The translations under genes were made by a program, and so were the position numbers. Below are positions 56,877 to 64,000 of a stretch of DNA of 64,000 bases, piece by piece; the stretch's first letter is position 1, and each line of letters starts with the position of its first letter. The DNA comes from Fodinibius salinus. Its GTDB lineage: Bacteria; Bacteroidota; Rhodothermia; Balneolales; Balneolaceae. The stretch lies in NCBI RefSeq assembly GCF_008124865.1, contig NZ_VNHY01000003.1:62001-126000 (forward strand). The letters are read 5' to 3'. The notes beneath the pieces were generated by a model that was not told the DNA's origin, ran no database searches, and saw nothing but the letters and a program-made list of their open reading frames with translations.

Positions 56877-58064
56877 CTATGGGTTTAAACTGTTGACGAC
56901 TTCTGCTAGTTGTTTGATACTCTGTGTAATTTGTTTTGATGTAATGTAAGGTGCCGGCCCCATCCGCAGGATATCACCGCGGGCATCCGTAAAGACCCCT
57001 TTCTCCATTAATTGACTACAGATTGTTCGGGCAAAGGGAGAACGGAGCGCCAAAAACCCCCCGTTTTCTTGAAGCGGCCGATTATGTCGAAGGGTAATAA
57101 TCTCCGGGTCAAAATCATGTTCTAAGAAATTGTTTTTCAGCAATTTTACTTGCTCTCGGTATTGTTGTTGAAGTAGATCGGGAGTTAGTCCTTGATCTTC
57201 AAAAAATTGTACGACTTTGGCTGCCCGAAATTGTGAGGCCGGATCGTACGTTCCCGAGGCAAAACGCTGGTCACCGTCATCATAGCTTACAAGGTCATTA
57301 GTTCGGGGTTCGTCAAGTGCATCAAATTCAGCAAACCATCCGGTAATCGCGGGACGTAATTTGCAGTCTTTTGGAAATCGCAGGAAGCAATTCCCCTCGC
57401 CCCATTGCAGATATTTATATCCGCCAATTAAAAAGTAACAGTCTTCTAAATTTTGATCAGCAATAGAAAGCGGAACGACATTAGTACCGTGGTAATCATC
57501 GATCAAAAAAGGAATATTGTGTTTACGTGCCAGCTCTGCAATAGGAGAAATATTTTGATTAACGATTCCACTCTCGAAATAAACGCGGGAGAGCATAATA
57601 GCACAGACGTTGTCGTCAATTTGTTGCTCAATATTATTTACCATCCCATCTGAATAGGGATCGACAGATGCTACTTGCAGCCCCTCTTCTTTGAGCCGAT
57701 GCAACTGCCGAAACATAGAATGAAATTCCCCATCTGTTGTAATGACCTTGGGATTCTCGTTGAGATCAAAACTTGAAAGCCAAGAAACCAGCAGCTGATG
57801 GGTATTTTGTCCCAGGCAGTATAACCCATTGGGATCATCATAATAATTGCGCAGGTAATTACGCAGTATTTCTGTTTGTTCAGCAGCAGACTCCCACTTG
57901 GTATCTACTTCTGTAGCTGCAGACATAAAGGAATCAGTGAGTCCTTCTAAGGCTACATTTGGCCAGGCCTGATGGGAGTGGCCGGTAAATAAAAGACGGT
58001 TGCTTACATCAAAATATGAATAATGGGGTGCTAGTTTTGTTGCTAATTGATCGATACTATTCAT
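56877..58064 (-). CDS. kynU: Kynureninase-like PLP enzyme
   Basis: A 395-residue fold-type-I PLP enzyme of the kynureninase / class V aminotransferase group, cleaving kynurenine (or 3-hydroxykynurenine) to (hydroxy)anthranilate and alanine. PLP Lys217 is in GGYKYLQWGEG; the aspartates binding the ring fall in LIDDYHGTN (187-195); and TGWFAEFDAL resembles the kynureninase GWFG segment. It is upstream-linked with tryptophan 2,3-dioxygenase on the same strand (94 bases), which supports kynureninase rather than another aminotransferase. The kynurenine formamidase (kynB) is not in the window. The sequence is divergent, so its exact substrate needs a test. Confidence 0.85.
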   Translation of the reverse strand: MNSIDQLATKLAPHYSYFDVSNRLLFTGHSHQAWPNVALEGLTDSFMSAATEVDTKWESAAEQTEILRNYLRNYYDDPNGLYCLGQNTHQLLVSWLSSFDLNENPKVITTDGEFHSMFRQLHRLKEEGLQVASVDPYSDGMVNNIEQQIDDNVCAIMLSRVYFESGIVNQNISPIAELARKHNIPFLIDDYHGTNVVPLSIADQNLEDCYFLIGGYKYLQWGEGNCFLRFPKDCKLRPAITGWFAEFDALDEPRTNDLVSYDDGDQRFASGTYDPASQFRAAKVVQFFEDQGLTPDLLQQQYREQVKLLKNNFLEHDFDPEIITLRHNRPLQENGGFLALRSPFARTICSQLMEKGVFTDARGDILRMGPAPYITSKQITQSIKQLAEVVNSLNP

Positions 58065-58158
58065 CAGTAATTATGTTTTGAAATCTACATGCTGTGAGCT
58101 TGAATCGGTGTCCATGTTAATTCGTTATTACAAAATGCAGATCGTTGGAATAATTCTA

Positions 58159-58941
58159 TTAAATTTCTGATCGTATTTCCCACAGGTCAGGAAAGATACG
58201 CCGGTGCAGGGTTTTTCGCAGGTATTCAACACCGCTGGAACCACCCGTTCCTGATTTGTCGCCGATTGTTCGTTCCACCATTTTGACGTGTCGGTATCTC
58301 CATTCTTGCATACCCTCGTCAAAGTCAACAAACAGCTCGCAAAGCATGGCCGTTTCGTTATCATTCTGCATAATATCCAACAGCAATTCCTGGTTTTTTT
58401 CAGAAGGGTCATATACTAAGCCCTGATCATTTTTTCTTTCTGGTTTTTCAGGATCATATCCCTTTTGGGAAAGAAATGAACAAAAAGATTCCCAGAGTGT
58501 TGGTTCATTCATGCGCTGTTTCATGCGCGAAAGATATTGTGGCTGATCTTCGTGCGCTTTGAACATGTGTGATGAGCGGTGGCCGCATAATATTTCAACT
58601 TCCCGAAATTGTACTGATTGGAAACCACTGGCTTCATCCAGAAAGCCACGGAAACTTTCGAATTCCAGCGGCGTCATCGTTTCAAGAATATCGATCTGTC
58701 CCACCATCGTTTTTAGGATAGTGAGGATCCGCTTCATGGTTTTTACCGCTCCCCAAGTGTTACCCGCTTCGAGGTCATCGCGTAGTTTATCCATTTCGTG
58801 TAATACCTGCTTGAACCACAGTTCATACGTTTGATGGATGATAACAAAGAGCATCTCATCGTGCTCTTCGGGTTCCGAGCGTAGCTGCTGTAGATCAAGA
58901 AGTTGATCAATATTGAGGTAATCACTGTAGGTGAGTTTCAT
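58159..58941 (-). CDS. kynA: Tryptophan 2,3-dioxygenase
   Basis: A 260-residue heme dioxygenase opening the indole ring of tryptophan to N-formylkynurenine. Substrate-binding residues are in MLFVIIHQTYELWFKQ (His36 and Tyr39 region) and ESFRGFLDEASGFQSVQFRE; the heme ligand is His218 in YRHVKMVERTIG; and GTGGSSG (231-237) is the active-site loop. Length is near the short bacterial type. It precedes kynU in the same direction, giving two of the three steps to anthranilate. Confidence 0.95.
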   Translation of the reverse strand: MKLTYSDYLNIDQLLDLQQLRSEPEEHDEMLFVIIHQTYELWFKQVLHEMDKLRDDLEAGNTWGAVKTMKRILTILKTMVGQIDILETMTPLEFESFRGFLDEASGFQSVQFREVEILCGHRSSHMFKAHEDQPQYLSRMKQRMNEPTLWESFCSFLSQKGYDPEKPERKNDQGLVYDPSEKNQELLLDIMQNDNETAMLCELFVDFDEGMQEWRYRHVKMVERTIGDKSGTGGSSGVEYLRKTLHRRIFPDLWEIRSEI

Positions 58942-59081
58942 CCGCAGAGCGTATTTAATTACATTTATGGGTCAATCAGATTATAGTCAGAATTTTGCAT
59001 AGTCTCTATCTTTGATATTCTTCTGTAGCTCTATCGAAAATTGATTAGCTTTGCCTCCACCGAGAAATTAGAAAATATGTT

Positions 59082-59912
59082 ATGAGCATTTTAATTGCGG
59101 ACAGCGGAGCTACCAAAACTGAATGGTATTATCAGTCTGGTTCAGTTACTCAAACTGATCAAACCGAGGGATTAAATCCATATTATCATTCCGCTGATAG
59201 TATAGGCTCGGTGATTGAAAAAGAACTCTTACCAACGGTAGATGTTGTTGATGAGATTTATTTTTATGGAGCAGGCTGCGATAGTGAAGCTAAGAAAAAA
59301 ATGATTGAGCAAGCGCTGAGCCAACGTTTTTCTACCGCAGAGGTACAGGTACATCATGACCTGTTGGCTGCAGCCCGTGCCTGTTTGGGCAATGAAGCAG
59401 GTATTGCATGTATCCTGGGAACAGGGTCAAATTCTTGTTTGTATGATGGTTCTGCAATTGTTGAGCATATACCCTCGCTGGCTTTTATCTTGGGGGATGA
59501 AGGAAGTGCCGCCTATTTCGGTAAGCAGCTGATCAACAGGTACTTCCGGGATGAACTTCCGGATGATTTGCAAAATGCCCTTAGAGAAGAACACAATATG
59601 TCATTGAATTATATTACAACAAATTTATATGACGGATCCCAGAAAAGTCGCTTTATAGCTTCTTATGGAGCTTTCTTAGGTAATCATGCCGAACATCCCT
59701 ATATCAGAAAAATGCTGTATAAAGGATTTGAAAACTTTGTCAGGCGTATTGTCGCCAAGTATTCAAATGCTGCTGATTATGAAGTTCGCTTTGTGGGATC
59801 GGTAGCATATGCTCATCAGCAAGTGATTAAAGAAATTTTGCAGGAACACGGTTTGACGGCCGGATTATTTATTCGTCATCCCATGGAGCGTCTCGTAGAA
59901 TACCACACCTAA
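59082..59912 (+). CDS. BadF/BadG-type sugar kinase (GlcNAc kinase-like)
   Basis: A 276-residue ASKHA-fold ATPase. The phosphate-1 loop is ADSGATKTEW at 6-15, and CILGTGSNSCLYDG supplies the phosphate-2 loop; FILGDEGSAAYFGK is the strongly conserved substrate segment of N-acetylglucosamine kinase-like BadF/BadG proteins in Bacteroidota. It is likely to phosphorylate an amino sugar, probably from peptidoglycan turnover, although the substrate is not certain. It is followed 13 bases later by a TatD-type gene. Confidence 0.88.
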   Translation: MSILIADSGATKTEWYYQSGSVTQTDQTEGLNPYYHSADSIGSVIEKELLPTVDVVDEIYFYGAGCDSEAKKKMIEQALSQRFSTAEVQVHHDLLAAARACLGNEAGIACILGTGSNSCLYDGSAIVEHIPSLAFILGDEGSAAYFGKQLINRYFRDELPDDLQNALREEHNMSLNYITTNLYDGSQKSRFIASYGAFLGNHAEHPYIRKMLYKGFENFVRRIVAKYSNAADYEVRFVGSVAYAHQQVIKEILQEHGLTAGLFIRHPMERLVEYHT

Positions 59913-59925
59913 AACCATTTATATT

Positions 59926-60690
59926 GTGATTGATACCCACTGCCATATTTATGCTGAACAGTTTGAAGATGATCTTGCGGAAGTTCTTGATCGCGCCGCG
60001 CAAGCGGGGGTAGATCATATCTTTATGCCGGCGATTAATTTTGATTCACTGCCAAAGATGGAACAGATCGCTCATCTGGAAATCACTTTCCATAAAATGG
60101 CGGGTATTCATCCAACAGATATTAATGAGGGCACCCGCACAACCGAAGAAGAACTTTATGGGTATTGCAGCCAAGATGATATTGTAGGGGTCGGAGAGAC
60201 CGGTCTCGATTACTATTGGAGTGACGAATATAAATCTGATCAGGAGCAAAGCCTGCGCATTCATTGTAAAGTGGCAAAGCAGTTGGGTAAGCCAATTGTT
60301 TTACACAACCGGGATAGTACTGATGAGTTATTGAACATCATTGAGGATGAACAGGATGGAAATCTTAGGGGAGTATGGCACTCTTTTACAGGTTTGGAAG
60401 AAGAAGGGGAAAGAGCCATAGATATAGGACTTGCACTCGGTATAGGAGGAATCTTCACCTTTAAGAATGCCGGTGTTGATGAGGCGGTAGCCAAACTTCC
60501 TTTACAGCATATGATATTGGAGACGGATGCGCCCTACCTGGCACCTGATCCCAAAAGGGGAAAACGAAATGAACCTTCTTTTGTGAAATACACTGCTCAA
60601 AAATTAGCTGAAGTACAGGGCTTCTCTTTTGAAAAAACAGTCCAAATTACGACAAGTAATGCCTTGGAACTATTTGGAATCAGCAGTTAA
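59926..60690 (+). CDS. TatD family metal-dependent hydrolase
   Basis: A 254-residue TIM-barrel deoxyribonuclease-like protein. Metal histidines are His5 and His7 in DTHCHIYA; GVGETGLDYYW supplies the bridging Glu; VLHNRDS and VWHSFTG the next histidines; and ETDAPYLAP the final Asp. The start is GTG at 59926. It overlaps the end of the convergent pdxB gene by 21 bases. TatD proteins are 3'-5' exonucleases in some species; the cellular role here is not known. Confidence 0.94.
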   Translation: MIDTHCHIYAEQFEDDLAEVLDRAAQAGVDHIFMPAINFDSLPKMEQIAHLEITFHKMAGIHPTDINEGTRTTEEELYGYCSQDDIVGVGETGLDYYWSDEYKSDQEQSLRIHCKVAKQLGKPIVLHNRDSTDELLNIIEDEQDGNLRGVWHSFTGLEEEGERAIDIGLALGIGGIFTFKNAGVDEAVAKLPLQHMILETDAPYLAPDPKRGKRNEPSFVKYTAQKLAEVQGFSFEKTVQITTSNALELFGISS

Positions 60691-61803
60691 GGAAAAGCCG
60701 AGCTTACCAAGTATGGGAAACTTATCAATATAGGAAGCGGGAATCTGAATTTGGTTGAATTCCTGCCGCAAGGGGAATTCAGCGCGAAGTTTGTTAAAGA
60801 GTTTTCCTCTTTTTTGAGAGTTTTGCAGAATGATCTGCTGCAGTTTTTTCTCGTATGTTTTTAACGGGTGGAGTTCATCTAGTATCGCAGAAAGAGAGTC
60901 AGGAGGTGAGACATCAGGATCAATGATTCTGGGATCAGGTTCTTCGCTATGAGATGGTCTTTCCAAGTCAAAATGATCTAGCATAGCATCCACCATGAAT
61001 TTTGAGGCATTTCTTTTGGCTTGTATTGAATACCCGGCAATATGCGGCGTGATAATAAATGCCTGATTAGCTGTTGACAGTTGGAGCTGCGGCTCACCTT
61101 CCCAAACATCGATAATAATATCACCCACACGGTCCTCAGTCATTGCATTGCAAACAGCCTGTTCGTCGATCACTCCACCGCGGGCTGCATTAATAATGAG
61201 CGAAAATTGCTGATTGTTGAGTTTGTCTTCAGCAAGCCAGTGATAGGTAGGATGTTCTCCGGAGTGGGTTAGCGGTGTGTGGAAGGACAAGATATCGCAT
61301 TGCAGGATTTGTTGTAGCGTTGCAGAATCAAAGTTTTCTTCACGCTCAGCGCGCGGTGGGTCATAAGCTACTGTTGTAATATTTAGGTTATTCAAAAGCT
61401 TAATGACCTGCGTGCCAACATGTCCCACGCCTAAAATACCAATCGTCATTTGTTCTACATTTTCTTCCTGTTGTTCGCTCCAATATAGAAGGCATACAGC
61501 AACATATTCGGCAACAGATCGCGCATTGCATCCCGCTGAATTTGAAAATGTAATTCCACACTGGGTAAGATAATCCGTATCAACGTGATCAATGCCCGCA
61601 GACCCGGTGCCCACAAATGATAGGCGTTTTGGTATGGCAGGCATTGTTCGTTTGTTGATATCCGTGACGGTGCGAATGAGCAAAGCATCGGTGTCTGTGA
61701 GGTCAGGCACCCCATTCCCCGGATCATAGCAGTCGAGATTAATGGTATCGGGCAGATAAGATGTTATATTACGCAGATACCGATCAGCTAAAACATTAAT
61801 CAT
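60670..61803 (-). CDS. pdxB: Erythronate-4-phosphate dehydrogenase
   Basis: A 377-residue D-isomer-specific 2-hydroxyacid dehydrogenase of the PdxB type, for the DXP-dependent pyridoxal phosphate pathway. SFVGTGSAGIDHVDTDYL is the substrate loop, GILGVGHVGTQV the NAD-binding loop, and INAARGGVID and the catalytic ITPHIAGYS (His) close the site. The extra C-terminal domain (from about 285) is diagnostic of PdxB over other dehydrogenases such as SerA. Its end overlaps the tatD gene by 21 bases on the opposite strand. Confidence 0.93.
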   Translation of the reverse strand: MINVLADRYLRNITSYLPDTINLDCYDPGNGVPDLTDTDALLIRTVTDINKRTMPAIPKRLSFVGTGSAGIDHVDTDYLTQCGITFSNSAGCNARSVAEYVAVCLLYWSEQQEENVEQMTIGILGVGHVGTQVIKLLNNLNITTVAYDPPRAEREENFDSATLQQILQCDILSFHTPLTHSGEHPTYHWLAEDKLNNQQFSLIINAARGGVIDEQAVCNAMTEDRVGDIIIDVWEGEPQLQLSTANQAFIITPHIAGYSIQAKRNASKFMVDAMLDHFDLERPSHSEEPDPRIIDPDVSPPDSLSAILDELHPLKTYEKKLQQIILQNSQKRGKLFNKLRAEFPLRQEFNQIQIPASYIDKFPILGKLGFSLTADSK

Positions 61804-61878
61804 TTAGTGATGGTTGCTTGTAAAATTTACAGAAATATACATTTTTGAACTTCAAAAATTAATTGAATTACGCGGTTT

Positions 61879-63219
61879 ATGACATTAAAATCATTCAATG
61901 CTGGATCAATTATTCAAAAAAAGAGAAATAGCGAGGTGTTGACCCGCGATGAGATCAACACCCTTATTAATGCCTATACTAAAGACCTGGTGCCGGATTA
62001 TCAGATGAGTGCCTTTTTGATGGCAACCTATTTGAACGGTCTGAATAAGGATGAGGTTGCAGCTCTGACACATGCGATGCTGCATTCTGGCCGTGTACTG
62101 GATTTGAGCGACATTCCCGGCAAGAAAGTTGATAAGCACTCCACCGGTGGTGTGGGTGATAAGTTGTCGCTTATACTGGCACCTATCGTAGCTAGTTATG
62201 ATGTGCCGGTGCCAATGATTTCGGGTCGCGGACTTGGTCATACAGGAGGTACACTTGATAAGATGGAGTCGATTCCCGGTTTTACCGTAGATATGTCGCT
62301 GAAACGCTATCAGCAGATTTTAGCAGAATGCAAGATGGTGATGGCTGGTCAAACCGAAGATATTGCCCCGGCTGATAAACGATTATACGCACTGCGTGAT
62401 GTTACGGCTACGGTGGAGTCAATTCCGCTTATTGCCGGGAGTATTATGAGTAAAAAGTTGGCCGAAGGTATTGATGCCCTGGTACTGGATGTTAAGTTTG
62501 GGTCAGGTGCCTTCATGAAAACGATTGAGGATGCAAAAAAGCTGGCACAAACGTTAGTAGCTATTGGAGAAGATTTTGGCAAAGAGACTGTCGCATATCT
62601 CACAAATATGAATCAGCCGCTGGGATATAAAATCGGAAACTGGCTGGAGGTGGAAGAGGCCGTGAACTCACTACGTGGTGATGGACCAGAAGACGTAATG
62701 GAAGTAACACATATGTTGGCTGGTACTATGATTATGCTCGGCGATAAAGCAGAATCGGTATCTAAGGGTATCGAAATGAGCAAAGAAGCAGTTCATAATG
62801 GGCAGGCATTTGATAAATGGCTGCAGCTGACGGAAGCTCAGGATGGAGATACAGAAGTACTCAAGGATTTTGATCAGTACCCGAAGGCCGAATATGATAT
62901 TGAATATAGTGCTCCTGAGTCGGGCTATCTGTCAGCGATTGATGCCTATAAGATAGGCATGGCTTCTTTAGAGCTGGGGGCTGGTCGAAAAGTCAAAGAA
63001 GATGATATAGATCCCACTGCTGGAATTGTGCTAAAGCATAAAGTTGGGGCAAAAATTAAAAAAGATGAAACATTAGCCGTGGGTTATACGAACAACAAAG
63101 AAAGCAAAGAAACAGTAACTGATATGTTAGCGGAAGCATTTACACTTTCTGATGATAAGCCCGATCAACCACCGATGATTACCCATCGTGTTGATAGTAA
63201 GGGTATTCAGGAAATATAG
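61879..63219 (+). CDS. Pyrimidine-nucleoside (thymidine) phosphorylase
   Basis: A 446-residue phosphorylase converting thymidine, deoxyuridine or uridine to the base and (deoxy)ribose-1-phosphate. The phosphate-binding KHSTGGVGD is at 86-94, and KFGSGAFMKT and SGRGLGHTGGTLDKM (the last with the base-binding region) are typical. Length (430-450) fits both DeoA (thymidine) and Pdp (broad); I cannot split them by eye. It is a single gene between pdxB and the PspA gene. Confidence 0.92.
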   Translation: MTLKSFNAGSIIQKKRNSEVLTRDEINTLINAYTKDLVPDYQMSAFLMATYLNGLNKDEVAALTHAMLHSGRVLDLSDIPGKKVDKHSTGGVGDKLSLILAPIVASYDVPVPMISGRGLGHTGGTLDKMESIPGFTVDMSLKRYQQILAECKMVMAGQTEDIAPADKRLYALRDVTATVESIPLIAGSIMSKKLAEGIDALVLDVKFGSGAFMKTIEDAKKLAQTLVAIGEDFGKETVAYLTNMNQPLGYKIGNWLEVEEAVNSLRGDGPEDVMEVTHMLAGTMIMLGDKAESVSKGIEMSKEAVHNGQAFDKWLQLTEAQDGDTEVLKDFDQYPKAEYDIEYSAPESGYLSAIDAYKIGMASLELGAGRKVKEDDIDPTAGIVLKHKVGAKIKKDETLAVGYTNNKESKETVTDMLAEAFTLSDDKPDQPPMITHRVDSKGIQEI

Positions 63220-63307
63220 GATGTTAATAATTGCAATATCCTAAAAATCCCATAACTTAATTAAGTGTTCAGGGCAAGGGCAATACTAAATAAAAGCCAA
63301 TAATATT

Positions 63308-64000
63308 ATGTTTAAACGATTTATTCGCGCAATAAAGTCACTTTTCGGTGGATTTGTAAGCTCAATGGAAGATCCGAAACTGATTTTGGAGCAGAATATT
63401 CGGGATCTCAATGATCAGATTCCCCAGATGAATGAAAATATAGCCACAGTGAAGGCGAATATGATGATGCTTCAAAAAGAAGTGAAGAACTATGAGAAGC
63501 AGATCGAAGATCTGACGGCAAAAATAAAGTCTGCTATTAATGCAGACCGCGATGACATTGCTGAAGGGTATGCAATGCAGCTTGAGAAGGCTAAAGAAAA
63601 TCTTGCCAGTTCTAAAGAGCAGCTTGAATTTGCCGAACAGGCTTATGAGAAAGCATTGAAGGTTAAGAAAGCCTTTATTCGCGAAAAGGACCAAAAGATA
63701 CAGGAAGCGAAAGAAGCGTTACGTGCCAGTGAACGTGCTGAATGGCAGGGAAAGGTAGCTGATGCGCTGGAACAGTTTGAGACAGGTGGACTTGATCAAA
63801 CGCATGATGAAATGGTTAATCGCCTGAATGAACGCACTGCCAAGAATGAGGCACGTATGGAATTGGCGCTCGACAGTATTGATACTGAAACCATGGAGAT
63901 TGAAGCCAATGCAGAAAAGCTGCGTGCCAGCGAACTGGTTAAGCAGTTTAAGGTTGATATGGGTAAAGCGGATGCTACCGAAGAAGAAAAAAGCGTTGGT
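63308..64000 (+). CDS. PspA/IM30 family membrane-stress protein, cut by window edge
   Basis: A protein starting MFKRFIRAIKSLFGGFVSSM, which is the amphipathic membrane-binding helix, followed by EDPKLILEQNIRDLNDQIP and a long coiled coil rich in K and E. This is the PspA/Vipp1 pattern: ESCRT-III-like filaments that stabilise the inner membrane. 231 codons are visible and the frame is open at the window end, so the protein may be complete or slightly longer. It begins 88 bases after the phosphorylase gene. Related PspB/C were not seen because the window ends. Confidence 0.9.
   Translation, partial: MFKRFIRAIKSLFGGFVSSMEDPKLILEQNIRDLNDQIPQMNENIATVKANMMMLQKEVKNYEKQIEDLTAKIKSAINADRDDIAEGYAMQLEKAKENLASSKEQLEFAEQAYEKALKVKKAFIREKDQKIQEAKEALRASERAEWQGKVADALEQFETGGLDQTHDEMVNRLNERTAKNEARMELALDSIDTETMEIEANAEKLRASELVKQFKVDMGKADATEEEKSVG

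Overview
The window is a chromosomal stretch with moderate G+C content, densely packed with housekeeping genes. It most likely comes from a halophilic or marine member of the Balneolota/Rhodothermota, or another lineage close to Bacteroidota. This placement is inference. It rests on gene content (a BamA gene followed by three OmpH/Skp paralogues, NamZ/DUF1343, a 'SusD-free' Bacteroidota-like envelope gene set, a bacterial kynurenine pathway), acidic proteins, weak or absent Shine-Dalgarno sites, and a few elements resembling the -33 TTG / -7 TAnnTTTG promoter. No rRNA, tRNA, CRISPR array, phage, insertion sequence or recognisable defence system was seen.

Layout. 1-0.34 kb: the 3' end of groEL with its terminator. 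0.5-9.2 kb: an SSS symporter, a DNA-glycosylase-like protein with an altered active site, an orphan lipoprotein, a minus-strand oxyR-terC-membrane protein set, then acyP, thpR, an alpha/beta hydrolase and a YjbQ protein. 9.35-13.3 kb: dnaE and trxA. 13.4-19.8 kb: an RsbW-like ATPase, glutamate dehydrogenase, an HNH protein, mnmA, a DUF4412 protein, and an ECF sigma / anti-sigma pair. 19.9-33.8 kb: a metallophosphoesterase, a DUF255 thioredoxin-fold protein, mgsA, ndk, namZ, an rlmB-type methyltransferase, two orphan small membrane proteins, GDPD, pyrG, Nudix, an amidohydrolase and nadE.

33.9-44.1 kb is a plus-strand envelope cluster: an MltD-like LysM transglycosylase, ctpA, a PHP phosphoesterase, ribH, uppS, bamA and three ompH-type chaperones. 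From 44.1 kb a VWA protein and rnhB stand back to back. From 58.9 down to 45.9 kb nearly all genes lie on the minus strand: tryptophan 2,3-dioxygenase, kynureninase, recA-recX-AI-2E permease, purN-purH, and the complete rod-shape operon mreB-mreC-mreD-mrdA-rodA. The window closes with a sugar kinase-like protein, TatD, PdxB, a pyrimidine-nucleoside phosphorylase and a PspA/IM30 gene cut by the window edge.

Functional links: peptidoglycan and rod-shape functions dominate (mre-mrd operon, MltD-like, NamZ, UppS, CtpA), together with outer-membrane assembly (BamA, Skp). Nucleotide metabolism is represented by pyrG, ndk, purH/N and a pyrimidine phosphorylase, and DNA maintenance by dnaE, recA/X and rnhB. 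I found no clear novel multi-gene system. The items most worth checking are the glycosylase-like protein lacking the usual catalytic Asp, the palindrome in front of recA, the start-codon puzzle of the GDPD gene, the oxyR-terC linkage, and the orphan small membrane proteins behind a partial tandem repeat.
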